Shown: piece by piece, positions 25,378 through 35,368 of the stretch
Position numbering within the stretch: position 1 is the first letter of the stretch
Layout of the letters: each line of letters starts with the position of its first letter
Assembly: GCF_001816145.1 (NCBI RefSeq)
Contig: NZ_MDZB01000153.1
Span: forward strand, 62,001 to 126,000
Direction: 5' to 3'
DNA length: 64,000 bases
From: Hymenobacter lapidarius
Lineage (GTDB): Bacteria; Bacteroidota; Bacteroidia; Cytophagales; Hymenobacteraceae
Position numbers and translations under genes: made by a program
Notes under the pieces: generated by a model
What the model was told of the DNA's origin: nothing
Seen by the model: the letters and a program-made list of their open reading frames with translations, nothing else
Database searches by the model: none

Positions 25378-25462
25378 CCAGTGACATCTTCTCAATTAGG
25401 TGTCCGCGCCACCGAGTTGCCAAACCATGCCACCAATTAGAGCGGTCGATGCCGAGAAATGT

Positions 25463-25487
25463 TAAGAAAGGCTAAGAAAGGCTAAGG
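25463..25487. repeat. Short tandem repeat TAAGAAAGGC
   Basis: Two and a half copies of the decamer lie in the 180-base gap between the two paralogous small genes. Nothing else was seen in that gap. Confidence 0.5.
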
Positions 25488-25557
25488 TTTCCAGCAGATG
25501 CACCCGCCGCAATGCCCGCAGTTTTCGGCACCGATTCTCCACTTTAATCCAGTAAGC

Positions 25558-25908
25558 ATGCCCCTCATCGTTGACGTCCTGACCTTGACCCTTTACCGCG
25601 ATGGCTTGGCCAACCTCAACGGCGAGGCCACCCGCGCCCTGCCAGCAGGTGCCGCTTCGCTGCTACTCCTCCCTCCGAATCGGGCCAGCCCGCATTGGGT
25701 CTTGGTGCCGGCTACCGGTGGGCTGCTGGGCGACATACAGCTAGTGGGTCGGAGCGACCGGGGTAACCTGCGCTTCCGAGCACCAAGCTTAGCGGTGGCC
25801 TTGTTTGCCGCGGTGCCACGTGAGCAGCCAGCGCTACGCCTGGTGCTCGAGCCCGCGCCGGCGCTGGGTTGGTGCCTTGTTGCACAAAATCGGTGCACCA
25901 ATAATTAG
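25558..25908 (+). CDS. Hypothetical protein
   Basis: A 116-residue protein starting MPLIVDVLTLTLYRDG, with no signal peptide and no known domain. It contains the LANLNGEA motif shared with the frame at 25057. The ATG at 25558 was chosen over one 60 bases upstream because the shared region starts soon after it. The following 209 bases to the next gene contain only a short tandem ATTGTTGAGA repeat. Confidence 0.5.
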   Translation: MPLIVDVLTLTLYRDGLANLNGEATRALPAGAASLLLLPPNRASPHWVLVPATGGLLGDIQLVGRSDRGNLRFRAPSLAVALFAAVPREQPALRLVLEPAPALGWCLVAQNRCTNN

Positions 25909-26117
25909 CCACTCTCCTGCTGGCTTCGGCGGTGGGCTTTAGAAAAGGGACTGGTGCTGGATTGTTGAGAATTGTTGAGATAAACGCCACAATCGAATCC
26001 CAGCTGCACGAATTCTACCTATCGCATACTGCCTAAGAATGCCTGATACCCGAACAGGCCCTCGCGGCGCGTCAAAAGCCAAAATGTATAAAGAACTATA
26101 GCTCATCCCCACTTACC

Positions 26118-26780
26118 ATGACCGAACCCTTACCTCTCATCCCGCCCACCGACACGGAAGGCCAGCGGCTCACAGCCCCCACGGCCTGGCCAGAAATTAC
26201 CCTGGCTCAATACTTAGCACTCCGGGCACCGGCGGCTCCCTGGGTCGCTGTACTCACTGGGCTTTCCCCTGAGCAGTTGGCCACGCTTCCCGAGGCCACC
26301 CGCGCGCAGCTCCTTGACCGTTTAATGTTCGTCCTCGACGATGCGCCGCTGCGAGAGTTGCTGCCGACGCCGGGCCTCTACGAAGTCTGCAACTGCTCTT
26401 GTGGACTGCTCCTCCAAGCGCAGCGGCACGCGGCCGCTCACCCCGAGGCCTCGCCGCTGGCTTTCGGCGCTTATCTGCATGCACTTTACTCCACCCCGGC
26501 TGCCACCTCCGTCGATGAGCAGGCTGTGGCCGCAGCTCACGCGGCCGTTCTGGCGCGCCCTGTTACGGAAGTCTATGCCGACGCTGCCCACTTCCTAGCT
26601 AGTTACGAGCGCTGCGCTGCCGGCATCAGGACCGATGGCCCCATACAACCGGGGTTGTCCCGCATCATGAAAACAGTACCTGCGCCCAAATGGACTTGGC
26701 TATGGTTGAAAGGGCGGCTGTGGCCCTGGGGAGCGTGGGGACCGAACCCGACCTGTCTCGTCCCCTTGCGTGCTTCATGA
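26118..26780 (+). CDS. Possible phage tail-assembly chaperone-like protein
   Basis: A 220-residue protein whose N-terminal part (TAWPEITLAQYLAL, then VLTGLSPEQLATLP) resembles the small proteins that precede tape-measure genes in Bacteroidota prophages. Those act as tail-assembly chaperones. It sits 49 bases before a tape-measure-like gene, the canonical order. The C-terminal third is Trp-rich and not recognised. The identification rests on weak similarity plus position. Confidence 0.5.
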   Translation: MTEPLPLIPPTDTEGQRLTAPTAWPEITLAQYLALRAPAAPWVAVLTGLSPEQLATLPEATRAQLLDRLMFVLDDAPLRELLPTPGLYEVCNCSCGLLLQAQRHAAAHPEASPLAFGAYLHALYSTPAATSVDEQAVAAAHAAVLARPVTEVYADAAHFLASYERCAAGIRTDGPIQPGLSRIMKTVPAPKWTWLWLKGRLWPWGAWGPNPTCLVPLRAS

Positions 26781-26829
26781 CTTGCCCTCTTGAAATCGTC
26801 CCCTATCGCTTCACTTATTCATCCTAATC

Positions 26830-29800
26830 ATGGCTGACCCACAGAACACCATCATTCTCTCCATTAAGTTATCCGAAGGGGATACCGAGGAGAAACTGCA
26901 GCAAGTCGTACTGGCCATCGAGGCGACAAAGAAGGCCCAGGCGACCCTCACCTCTGAGCGAAAAGCGGGCACGTTAGCCGATGCTGATTTTGCCAAGCAA
27001 ACAGTGGAGCTGGCCAACAAGCTAACGCTCCAGCGCGCGCAGCAGCGCGACCTCACGAAGGACCTGACCCTGTACCGCACAGCCGTCAATGGCGTGGAAG
27101 GCTCGTATCAGTCTGCCCAAGCAGCACTCAGCCTGGCACAGCGCCAGTACCAGGTGCTGGCTGGCTCTGCTGATAACAGTACCGAGTCGACCCAAGCCCT
27201 TTCGGAAGTCATCGATGGCCTACGCAACACCCTGAAAAAAACCGATGCCGACCAATCGCTCTTCATCCGCCAGGTGGGTGGGTACCCGGGGGCCTTCGAC
27301 GAGGCCAGCACGGCGGTGAAAGCTTACGCCAATAATCTCATCGGGCTTAAGCAGCAGCTCGAAGACCTGACCGCGTCCCGCGCCACGGCCGACGTGGGCA
27401 CGGCCCAATTCGAGGAGCTAAACCGGGCCATCCTCGACACCCGCACGGCCATTCAGCAAGCCGAGGGCAAGATTGATGAGTTTGGCGACCGGGTGCAGAA
27501 AAACAGCCGCAAAGAGGACATTGACACGCTAGGCGATGCCTTTGGAGGAGTCACGGCTGCAATTCAACTGAGCTCGTTGGCCATGGACGACCAGGAGGAT
27601 GCAGCACAGGTAACGGCGAAGGCCACCCAGTTTCTGGCCAACGCCGAAGCGGTGCGCACGCTGCAAATTGGATTGGCCAACGCCCAGGATGCCGTGGCCA
27701 TCGGGCTGCAGAAGGTTCGGAACCTGCTCTTCACGGAGCAGGCCACGGTCACCGCGGCTGCTTCGGCGGCCACCGTCACCCAGACCGGCGCCACCGTCGT
27801 TCAGACCACGGCCACTGGGGGCGCCACCATTGCCCAGCGGGCCTTGAACCTAGCCATGACTCTGAATCCCATCGGCCTCGTGGTGGTGGCTGTGGGCGCA
27901 CTCGTTGGCGCATACTTCGCGTGGCGCGGGGCGAGTGATGCCACCCAAAAAAAGGTTAAGGACATCACCGAAACCGTACTGCGGTTTGGTACGCCCATTG
28001 GCCTCATCATCACCGGCTTTGAAAAGCTAAGCGAAAAGAGCGAAACGGTGCGCCGCGTGCTGGGTTCGCTGGGTGAGGCGTTTGATTTTGTCGCTGGTAA
28101 AGTCGCCACCGTGGGGCGGGAAGCGGGCGAGGCCATTGGCTTGCTCGACACCGCCGCCGAAAAAGCGGCGAAGGCGTCGGCCAATGCAGTAGAGAATTCT
28201 GAGAAGGAAATCATTTCTTATCAGTTGCGGGCGCGGGAAGTTGAAAAGGCAGGTGCTGCCATTGAGCAGTACCGTTCTACCGAGCGAGAGGGATTTGCCA
28301 AGAATCTGGAGGCCTTGCGCATTGATAATGCAGCGCAAAACGCAAGCCGCGCTGAGGCGTTGGTTACAATCGATGCGAAGAAAGCAGCCAATGAAAAGCT
28401 CAGTAAGTCCGAGCAGAAGTTTTTTGACGAGCGCCGGGAACGGGAGCAGAAAATCGCAGCTGCGCAGCTGGCGCTCTCCGATTTTGAGCAGGCCACCCAG
28501 GACCAAGTCGAAGCCCGGCAAAAGGCCAGCGCCGCCGCTCGGAAAAAGGAGTTGGATGACGCAGCAACAGCGGGAGAGCGGGCCAAGAAACTAGCCGAGC
28601 AGAACCTAAAAGACGAATTTGCCAGCCGCGCCAAGGTGCTGGAGAACCGTCAGCAGCAAATTACTCGCGCGCTGGAGCTGACGAAAGAAGGCAGTGCGGA
28701 AGAGTTGCGGCTGTTGCGGGAGCAGGCGAGGAACGCCACGGCTATCCAGCTCGCCACCAATTCGGGGGCACAGGTTGGCTTGGCCAAAAAAGAAGCAGCA
28801 GCACTGGTAGCAGCTCGCAAAGAAATCTTAGCCAACGGCCAAGCCACCGAACTCAAAGCCGTTAGTGCATTTGCCCAGCGCCGCGCCGTGGCTGCCTTTC
28901 AAGCCAGCCTCGACAACCTGAGCACCGAGCTGGCCGGCGTACAGGCAGGAAGTAATGAAGAGGTGCGCATCAAGCAGGAATCGATTCGTCAGCAGCTGGC
29001 CTTAGACCTAGCTGGCACTGATGAACGCAAAGACTTGAAAGGGCGGGAAGCGCAGGAAAACCGCCTGCGTGCCGAAGCCACACAGAAACTGGCCGACCTG
29101 GAATACCAGCAGAGCCTGCGCAACTTGGAAAACTACTTTGCCGACGTAGCGCAGCGCCTTGAAGCGGACCACGCCAATGGCCGGTTGTCGGATAAGAAGT
29201 ACCAAGATGCACTCTTAGCGAACCAGCAAACCCGCGTGGAAGCGGCGAAGGTTCTGAATCAAGACTACAACCGCAGCACAGCGGAATTGAACCGAGAAGG
29301 GGCCGCGCTCGATGCACAGGCCACAGCGAACTACAAGAGCGAAATTCAAGAACGGATTGCCGCTGGTCAGCAGTTTGGGGCACAGACCGGCCAACTCTTT
29401 GCTGACCTGCTGACGGAGCAAGGTGCCACGCTGGAGAGTTTTGTGGGCAATGTGCTCATCTTGCTGCTGGATGTGCTGGAGAAACAGATGCTGGCCACCG
29501 TGGCGTCCTCGGTGTTCACGGCCACCGCGGGCAGCGTGGCGTCCCCGCAATCTATTTTAACTGGCGGGGTGGCGGGTTTCGCGCAAGCAGCGCTGCTGAC
29601 GGCCGCCATTACTGCTGCCTTCGCCGTGGGGAAAGGCGTCATTAAAGCCACGATTGCCGCCCCACCTAAATCGCAGTTTGCCCAAGGCACCGTATTGGGA
29701 GGTGCTTCTCACGCCGAAGGGGGAACGCAACTTTATGGCCGGAACGGGCACTGGTTTGGCGAGGCCGAAGCGGGCGAGGCCGTGATTAACAAGCGCAGCA

Positions 29801-30075
29801 CCGCCCTATTTTTGCCCTTGCTCAGCCAGATAAACCAGGCGGGTGGGGGTCGGGCGTTATTCCCTTACAGCGTAGGGACGGCACGCATGGCGATAGGTGG
29901 CATGACCGCACCTTTGATGCGCGACTCTTTGGGAGGGGTACCCGTTATAGACTATGCTCGCTTAGCCCAGGCAGTGGGGCAAGAAATGAGCAAGGTAAAA
30001 ATCTACACCAAGACGCAGGAAACAATAGCGTCCATGGACAAAATCAAGTACACTCAGTCGCTGGCTAATAGCTAA
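26830..30075 (+). CDS. Phage tail tape-measure-like protein
   Basis: The 1081-residue protein has the features of a tape measure: long alpha-helical and coiled-coil regions rich in Ala, Gln, Glu and Lys (about 1-230 and 440-830), and a hydrophobic segment (LNPIGLVVVAVGALVGAY, about 342-362). A second hydrophobic segment near 905-935 is followed by the GGASHAEGGT and EAGEAVINK motifs common at the C-termini of such proteins. In phages it sets tail length. No capsid, portal, tube or baseplate gene is present in the island, so this is an orphan with its putative chaperone. It might instead have been recruited for another envelope role. Confidence 0.75.
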   Translation: MADPQNTIILSIKLSEGDTEEKLQQVVLAIEATKKAQATLTSERKAGTLADADFAKQTVELANKLTLQRAQQRDLTKDLTLYRTAVNGVEGSYQSAQAALSLAQRQYQVLAGSADNSTESTQALSEVIDGLRNTLKKTDADQSLFIRQVGGYPGAFDEASTAVKAYANNLIGLKQQLEDLTASRATADVGTAQFEELNRAILDTRTAIQQAEGKIDEFGDRVQKNSRKEDIDTLGDAFGGVTAAIQLSSLAMDDQEDAAQVTAKATQFLANAEAVRTLQIGLANAQDAVAIGLQKVRNLLFTEQATVTAAASAATVTQTGATVVQTTATGGATIAQRALNLAMTLNPIGLVVVAVGALVGAYFAWRGASDATQKKVKDITETVLRFGTPIGLIITGFEKLSEKSETVRRVLGSLGEAFDFVAGKVATVGREAGEAIGLLDTAAEKAAKASANAVENSEKEIISYQLRAREVEKAGAAIEQYRSTEREGFAKNLEALRIDNAAQNASRAEALVTIDAKKAANEKLSKSEQKFFDERREREQKIAAAQLALSDFEQATQDQVEARQKASAAARKKELDDAATAGERAKKLAEQNLKDEFASRAKVLENRQQQITRALELTKEGSAEELRLLREQARNATAIQLATNSGAQVGLAKKEAAALVAARKEILANGQATELKAVSAFAQRRAVAAFQASLDNLSTELAGVQAGSNEEVRIKQESIRQQLALDLAGTDERKDLKGREAQENRLRAEATQKLADLEYQQSLRNLENYFADVAQRLEADHANGRLSDKKYQDALLANQQTRVEAAKVLNQDYNRSTAELNREGAALDAQATANYKSEIQERIAAGQQFGAQTGQLFADLLTEQGATLESFVGNVLILLLDVLEKQMLATVASSVFTATAGSVASPQSILTGGVAGFAQAALLTAAITAAFAVGKGVIKATIAAPPKSQFAQGTVLGGASHAEGGTQLYGRNGHWFGEAEAGEAVINKRSTALFLPLLSQINQAGGGRALFPYSVGTARMAIGGMTAPLMRDSLGGVPVIDYARLAQAVGQEMSKVKIYTKTQETIASMDKIKYTQSLANS

Positions 30076-30479
30076 ATCGGCTGGACCTGACCACTCCTGT
30101 AGACCACGAATTGGGCGCTGTCGAGTACGAGGGCGCCCAATTTGTTTTTGGCCCGGAAGGCATGGGTAAGGCGGGTGCCGATGCGCGTGGTGTCGGTGAT
30201 GGCTTCTAACTTAATAGCCATGTTGCCCACTTGAGCACGGCGCTCAGCATCTTCCGTCTCTTTGAGCACATCGTACTCGCTGCTCAGCAGTTCGGCTGCA
30301 GCTGCAGCTGAATCCTTCCGCGTGTAAGGTACTGGCTGCCCCCACCGCACCGCTTCGTAACTGGCCGGGTCGTTGGCATGCTGCTTTAGGTAAGAGGCCA
30401 CGGCGGCATGGGTGGGTTCAGATTCGGAGTTGGTACAAGCGGAAATACAGAGTAACGATGGCAGCAGCAGTTTCTTCAT
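30072..30479 (-). CDS. Small lipoprotein
   Basis: A 135-residue lipoprotein, starting MKKLLLPSLLCISACTNS with the lipobox Cys at residue 15. The rest is a small mixed fold with no named family (VAIKLEAITD-like central strand, C-terminal FVVYRSGQVQPI). It is convergent with the tape-measure-like gene and overlaps it by four bases. Lipoproteins of this size are common island cargo; surface exclusion is possible but not shown. Confidence 0.65.
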   Translation of the reverse strand: MKKLLLPSLLCISACTNSESEPTHAAVASYLKQHANDPASYEAVRWGQPVPYTRKDSAAAAAELLSSEYDVLKETEDAERRAQVGNMAIKLEAITDTTRIGTRLTHAFRAKNKLGALVLDSAQFVVYRSGQVQPI

Positions 30480-30552
30480 GGCACCAAGGTACAAGTGTCG
30501 GCTGTCATACTTTCATACCATGGTCCAGCGATAGAAAGGATTGCTGTTAAGC

Positions 30553-30834
30553 CTAGGACCGAAAACGGTGGGCGCGTTTGTAGGCTAGGCAGGAAGCGCG
30601 CGAGTACACGCAGCGGCGGCCAAGTTTCGAGAACTGAAGCAGGGTGCCGGGGCGCTGGCGCTCATTGATGAGCGTGGTGCAGGACTTGATGCCGGTGAGT
30701 TTAAGCGCGGTTTTGGTATCCACGTCCTCATTAAGTGAGTTCAGTAAATCTGTGCAAAGTGTGCGCAGGGAGGCGACCTCATCAACCAATTTTTGATGTT
30801 CGGCAGCGGTAACAACTTCAATAATAGCAGGCAT
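30553..30834 (-). CDS. Excisionase-family HTH protein
   Basis: A 93-residue protein with an N-terminal helix (HQKLVDEVASLRTLCTDLL) and a C-terminal winged-helix of the Bacteroidota mobile-element type. The latter reads VDTKTALKLTGIKSCTTLIN, then LGRRCVYSRASCLAYKR. It starts two bases after the stop of the upstream HTH gene. A GTG six bases earlier, in a GTGA overlap, is an alternative start. It is likely an accessory DNA-binding protein for excision or mobilization. Confidence 0.65.
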   Translation of the reverse strand: MPAIIEVVTAAEHQKLVDEVASLRTLCTDLLNSLNEDVDTKTALKLTGIKSCTTLINERQRPGTLLQFSKLGRRCVYSRASCLAYKRAHRFRS

Positions 30835-30836
30835 AC

Positions 30837-31169
30837 TCACTTCTTACGATAAGCATGGCGCATCAGATAGGCATCTACTGCCGACTGCTTGACGCGGGCG
30901 CCACGAGCAAAGCCGGTGTCACCCGAGGCAATTTTGGGCAGCACTGCGGCACGCTCAGGCCGGTCGAGGGTACCAGCACGGAATGGCTTGCCGTACGCGA
31001 GTTGGGCCATGTACTTGTCCGTGAGCTTGGCGTAGGCGGCCGCTTCGGGAATCGTCAGCCACGGGTCGGGTGCCGGCAGCGTGGCCAGGTATTCGGTTTT
31101 CCAGCGTTCCAGGTGGGGAGCAATCAGCGCGGCCAGGAGTTCGTTGGGCAAGGTGAAGGTGGCATCCAT
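30837..31169 (-). CDS. HTH protein, excisionase/mobilization accessory type
   Basis: A 110-residue protein with the MerR-like motif WLTIPEAAAYAKLTDKYMAQ and a C-terminal VKQSAVDAYLMRHAYRKK tail. The start MDATFTLPNELL was chosen over an upstream frame that lacks similarity. It is divergent from the relaxase gene. The 240-base gap between them holds two direct repeats, so it could bind there as a relaxosome or excision factor. Confidence 0.65.
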   Translation of the reverse strand: MDATFTLPNELLAALIAPHLERWKTEYLATLPAPDPWLTIPEAAAYAKLTDKYMAQLAYGKPFRAGTLDRPERAAVLPKIASGDTGFARGARVKQSAVDAYLMRHAYRKK

Positions 31170-31301
31170 TGGTAAGGGAGTTGTAAGCGTAAACCAAAAC
31201 CCGAGCAATCTATTTGCGGACGGTAAGCAGGAGAATGTTGCAACCATAACCACCTGATAACTAGCTTACGGTTGACCTAGGGTTTTTCGCCGGCCAAGTG
31301 G

Positions 31302-31386
31302 TATGTGTAACCCATTACGCATCGGATAGGACTGAAAAAATGCTTCTAGTGTCTCCACCGGCTGCTATGTGTAACCCATTACGCAT
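31302..31386. promoter_or_regulatory. Direct repeats upstream of the relaxase (candidate oriT region)
   Basis: A 21-base sequence containing GTGTAACCCATTACGCAT occurs at 31302-31322 and again at 31366-31386. Each copy holds a small inverted repeat (GTAA-CCCA-TTAC). The second ends 23 bases before the relaxase ATG. MobV relaxases usually nick close to their own gene, so this is a fair candidate for oriT, or for operators of the relaxase gene. Confidence 0.5.
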
Positions 31387-31409
31387 TGCGGCTTCTACCC
31401 CACCCCGTT

Positions 31410-32756
31410 ATGCCCTACGCCATTTTCCTTGTCAAGAAGCTCACCACTCCGGGCATGGTCACTAACGCCACCCAGCACAATTTCCGGCTGGAGGAAACGC
31501 CGAATGCCGACCCGGCCCGCATGGGGCTCAACCAGGAGTACGTGAACCACGAGCACCGCCCGTACCTGGAGCTGGCCAACGAACGCTTGGCGGAGCTCGA
31601 GCTGGTACCGCGCCGGCGGGACGCGGTGCGCCTGGTCGAGTTGGTGCTGACAGCCAGTGCCGACGGCTTTGCCCGCGGTGCCGATGGGCGGGTGCCTGAC
31701 ATGCGCGACTCGGCGTGGGTAGCGGATAATTTGAAGTTCGTGCGCAAGCAGTTCGGGGAGGAGAACGTGGTCGGCGTCATGCTGCACCAGGACGAAATCA
31801 CGCCGCACCTTCACGTGCTCGTCGTGCCCCTAACGCCCGACGGCCGGCTTAGTTGCCGGGACGTATTCAGCCCGGCCCGCCTGCACCAGCTGCAAACCGA
31901 CTACGCGAAAGCGATGGCGCCCCACGGGCTGGAGCGGGGCATCAAGTACAGCACGGCCAATCACGAGGACGTGCGCCGCTACCACGGGGCCCAGCTGATG
32001 AGCAAGGAGCAACTGGCGGAGCTGGCCCGCCCTCTGGATGCCGCGCCGCATCGGTTGCCGGCGAAGCATGAGAAAATGACAGATGAGCAGTACCGCCAGG
32101 AATCACAGTCCGGCTTCCGCTTCGCCTTCACCGTGCTGCTGGACAAAGCCAACGAGAAGATTGAGCAGCTGGCCACCGTGGCAACGGCCAATGCCCACGA
32201 GCGGGAGCGGGCCCGGGTGCTGGAGAAGCGCCTGGCCAGCAGCCAGAACCTGGTGGTGGAGACCCGTGCGGAGCTGACCACCGCAACCAGCAAGCTGACC
32301 GCGCAGTTGCAGCAGGCGCAACAGGAACTCGCCACCCGAACCGTGGAGCTGGCGGACCAAAAAGACCGCGCTGATAAGAATGACCTGCGGTGCATGCGTT
32401 TAATCATGAAGCATGTGCAAGGGGAACCGTTGACGGAAAAATCAACGGCCTGGGCACAGGGCCGGCGCCAGAAGGACCACCGCAACATCGAAGGCTTATT
32501 GGCCAAGCAGCTGCGGTTACCTCTGCAGCAGGTGACGGACATTGCCCCCGCGTTCCTGGCCCATAACTACGTGCTAGAGGTCATCACTCCAGAGAAGTTT
32601 ACCCTGACGCACACCAAACTTGGGATGCGCTACAGCAGTGACGAACTGCACCCCAACGGGCGGGACTGCATGGAGCAGTTCCGGGAGGCAGTGGGGAAAA
32701 CGAAAGGCCGGGAGCAAAGTGGGCCGGCCCTGTCTGATGGTGGGATAGAGATGTAG
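31410..32756 (+). CDS. MobV-family relaxase
   Basis: The 448-residue protein belongs to the Pre/Mob family. The metal-binding motif III is seen as HQDEITPHLHV (His126, Glu129, His133, His135). An N-terminal half (about 1-215) carries the relaxase fold and a coiled-coil tail follows (about 235-330). It should nick at oriT and lead single-stranded transfer during mobilization by a helper conjugation system. The start MPYAIFLVKK fits family N-termini. No coupling protein or type IV secretion genes are present in the island. Confidence 0.88.
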   Translation: MPYAIFLVKKLTTPGMVTNATQHNFRLEETPNADPARMGLNQEYVNHEHRPYLELANERLAELELVPRRRDAVRLVELVLTASADGFARGADGRVPDMRDSAWVADNLKFVRKQFGEENVVGVMLHQDEITPHLHVLVVPLTPDGRLSCRDVFSPARLHQLQTDYAKAMAPHGLERGIKYSTANHEDVRRYHGAQLMSKEQLAELARPLDAAPHRLPAKHEKMTDEQYRQESQSGFRFAFTVLLDKANEKIEQLATVATANAHERERARVLEKRLASSQNLVVETRAELTTATSKLTAQLQQAQQELATRTVELADQKDRADKNDLRCMRLIMKHVQGEPLTEKSTAWAQGRRQKDHRNIEGLLAKQLRLPLQQVTDIAPAFLAHNYVLEVITPEKFTLTHTKLGMRYSSDELHPNGRDCMEQFREAVGKTKGREQSGPALSDGGIEM

Positions 32757-32863
32757 TGCCGTAAGCACTTGCTGGAGCGAGCTGCCGCGGAAATGACAGT
32801 AACGCCGCTACAAGCACCATCTCGTTAATTTTGTCAGCCAAAATTTTCTTACCCGTTGACGCG

Positions 32864-35139
32864 ATGCACCAAGCTTTACCGATGCTCCTTAGCCGTTTTT
32901 TTCTTGCCTGCTTGACCGTACTGCTCCCGTTGGCGTATGCACAGGCCCAACCGGTGCCTCCCCCGCTCACCCAGTGGGACCGCACGCTGGGGGGTACGGA
33001 AAACGACTACCTCAAGGCGGTGGTGCCAACCACCGACGGGGGCTACTTTCTGGCCGGCTACTCCAATTCGCCGGTGAGCGCGTTTAAAAGCGAGCCCCGC
33101 CGCGGCGTTGACGATTACTGGGTGGTGAAGGTGAATGCGCAAGGCATCCGCCAGTGGGACCGCACCTTCGGTGGCGCCAGCGGCAGCCTCAACTACCTTC
33201 AGGACGCCCAGCAAACGGCTGACGGCGGCTACATCTTGGGCGGCTATTCCGATTCCGGCGTGGGCGGCGAGCGCACAGCGTCCAGCCGCGGCAACTACGA
33301 TTACTGGATTATCAAGCTCGATGCCCAGGGCGTGAAGCAGTGGGACCGGGCTTACGGAGGCACTGGACCTGACTACTTCGCGAGCCTGCACCAAACCGCG
33401 GACGGGGGCTACATCCTGGGCGGCTATTCCAGCTCACCCGCGGGCGGCGAAAAAACGCAGCCGCGCCTCGGGGTATCGGACTATTGGGTAGTGAAAGTGG
33501 ACGGGCAAGCGTCCGGCAATGGGACCGCACCTTCGGCAGCTTTTCGGTCGGCCCCTTTAACAACGGGGCCAGCCAGTTGCAGCGGGTGCGCCAGACCGCG
33601 GATGGGGGCTACATCCTGGGCGGATTCATCGGCAGCAGCGCGGGCGGCGACCTCACCGGGTCCATCCGCGGCAACGCTGATTTTTGGCTCGTCAAGCTCA
33701 CGGCGCAAGGCGCGAAGCAGTGGGACCGCACCATCGGCGGGCCGGGCACGGACCTGCTGTTCGGCCTGTTCCAGACGCCCGACGGGGGCTACGCCGTGGG
33801 GGGCACCTCCGATTCGGGGGTGGGGGACGACAAGAGCGAGCCGAGTCGTGGCACCGGCGATTACTGGCTGGTCAAAACGGATGCGCAAGGCGTCCGGCAG
33901 TGGGACCGCACCTTCGGCGGGTCGGCCTACGACAACCTGAGCGACGTGTGCCCCGGGGCCGACGGGGGCTACGTGCTGAGCGGTACGACGGCCTCGGGCC
34001 CGTCCGCGGACAAAACCGAGCCGGGCCGCGGCGGGGCCGACGCGTGGCTGGTCAAGGTCGACGACCAGGGCGCGAAGCAATGGGACCGCACCCTTGGCGG
34101 TCCGGAAGCGGACGTCGTGGACCGGCTGCACCCCACGACCGACGGCGGCTACATCCTGGCCTGCAGTTCGGCATCAGGCGTTTCGGCCGACAAATCCGAG
34201 CCGAATCTAGGCGCAACCCAGCGGCTCGACATGTGGCCGGTCAAGCTGGCCCCGCCCGCGGTGCGCATCGCCGGGCCCACGGTGTTATGTCCAGGCAATC
34301 CAGCGCAGCTCGTGGCCACAGCCACGGCTACCGTAGTGGCGTACCGCTGGAATACGGGTGCCACGACGCCAACGCTTGCCATCACCCTCCCCGGTACCTA
34401 CACCGTCACGGCCACGTTTGCGGGCGGCTTCACCAGCACCGCAGCGCAGGTCGTGGCCCCGTTCACGGCGGTGGCCACCATCGGGGGTGATTCGCTCCTG
34501 TGCCCGGGGCGTAGTGTGGTGCTGACCGCCCAGGCCAATGGCGCCACGGGGCTGCTATGGAGTACCGGCGCGACCACGCCCAGCGTGACGCTCAGCCAGC
34601 CCGGCACGTATTTGGTGGTGGCGACCTACCCAGGAGGATGCACGGCCCGGGCCCAGCTGCGGATCCGGGCCGTGCCCGCGGTGCCTGCGTTTTCGCTGGG
34701 CCGCGACACCACCGTGTGCGAAGGCAGCGCCCTGGTGCTGGCGGCACCCGCGGGCCTGGCACCCGGCGTGGCGTACCGATGGTCGACTGGTGCCACGACG
34801 CCCACGGTGCGGGTCACGCAAGCAGGCACATACAGCGTGCAGCTCGTCACCGCCTGCGACGTGCTCACAGCGAGCCGAACCGTTTTGCATCGGCCCTGCG
34901 TGACCATCCCTACCATCATCACACCCAATGGCGACCGGCTCAACGAGCAGTTCGTCATCCTGGGGCTGAACGGCAATTGGGCGTTGCAGCTGTACAACCG
35001 GTGGGGCCAACGTGTTTATTCCACTGACGCTTACCGGAACGAATGGGGCCCGAGCGCTGCACCAGGCGCGTACTATTACCTTCTGACCCAATCAGGCAAA
35101 GACTTGGTGTACAAGGGGTGGGTAGAGGTTGTACGGTAG
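32864..35139 (+). pseudogene. T9SS type B repeat protein, split by a single-base frameshift
   Basis: Two adjacent frames give one protein of about 757 residues. A signal peptide (PLAYAQAQ) precedes about nine repeats of 60-75 residues of the form QWDRTxGG...TxDGGYxLGGYSxSG...DYWxVKxDAQG. Immunoglobulin-like PKD-type segments and a C-terminal gliding-motility type B sorting domain (IITPNGDRLNEQF to YKGWVEVVR) follow. Near 33508 the repeat reads CAAGCGTCC where a sister repeat has CAAGGCGTCC, so one G is missing and the frame breaks. It is a surface-exported cargo gene of the island, either inactivated or mis-sequenced. Confidence 0.8.
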
Positions 35140-35368
35140 TATCGGGCACCCCCACGGGCAATCCCACGGCTGGGGAGATGCCGTGGAGTGCCGGCACCAT
35201 AAACGAACGGATACCAGCGACCTAAAAAGCCCCAGCAGTAATGGTGGAGTTTTTCCGTAGGGCCAACCAGTGCAAGGCGCTGCGCAGCCGCAGCCAGCCC
35301 CACCAACGGACGGCGTCTGTTTAGCCAGTATCAAGTAGCCTACGTCGTAGCAGAACCGCCCGTACGTG

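Noticed and set aside
33500..33520. Programmed ribosomal frameshift in the T9SS repeat gene
   Set aside because: There is no slippery heptamer or downstream pseudoknot, and comparison with sister repeats shows one missing G.
33000..34200. CRISPR-like regular repeats in the T9SS repeat gene
   Set aside because: The periodicity comes from coding repeats of 60-75 residues with variable DNA, without constant repeats and unique spacers.
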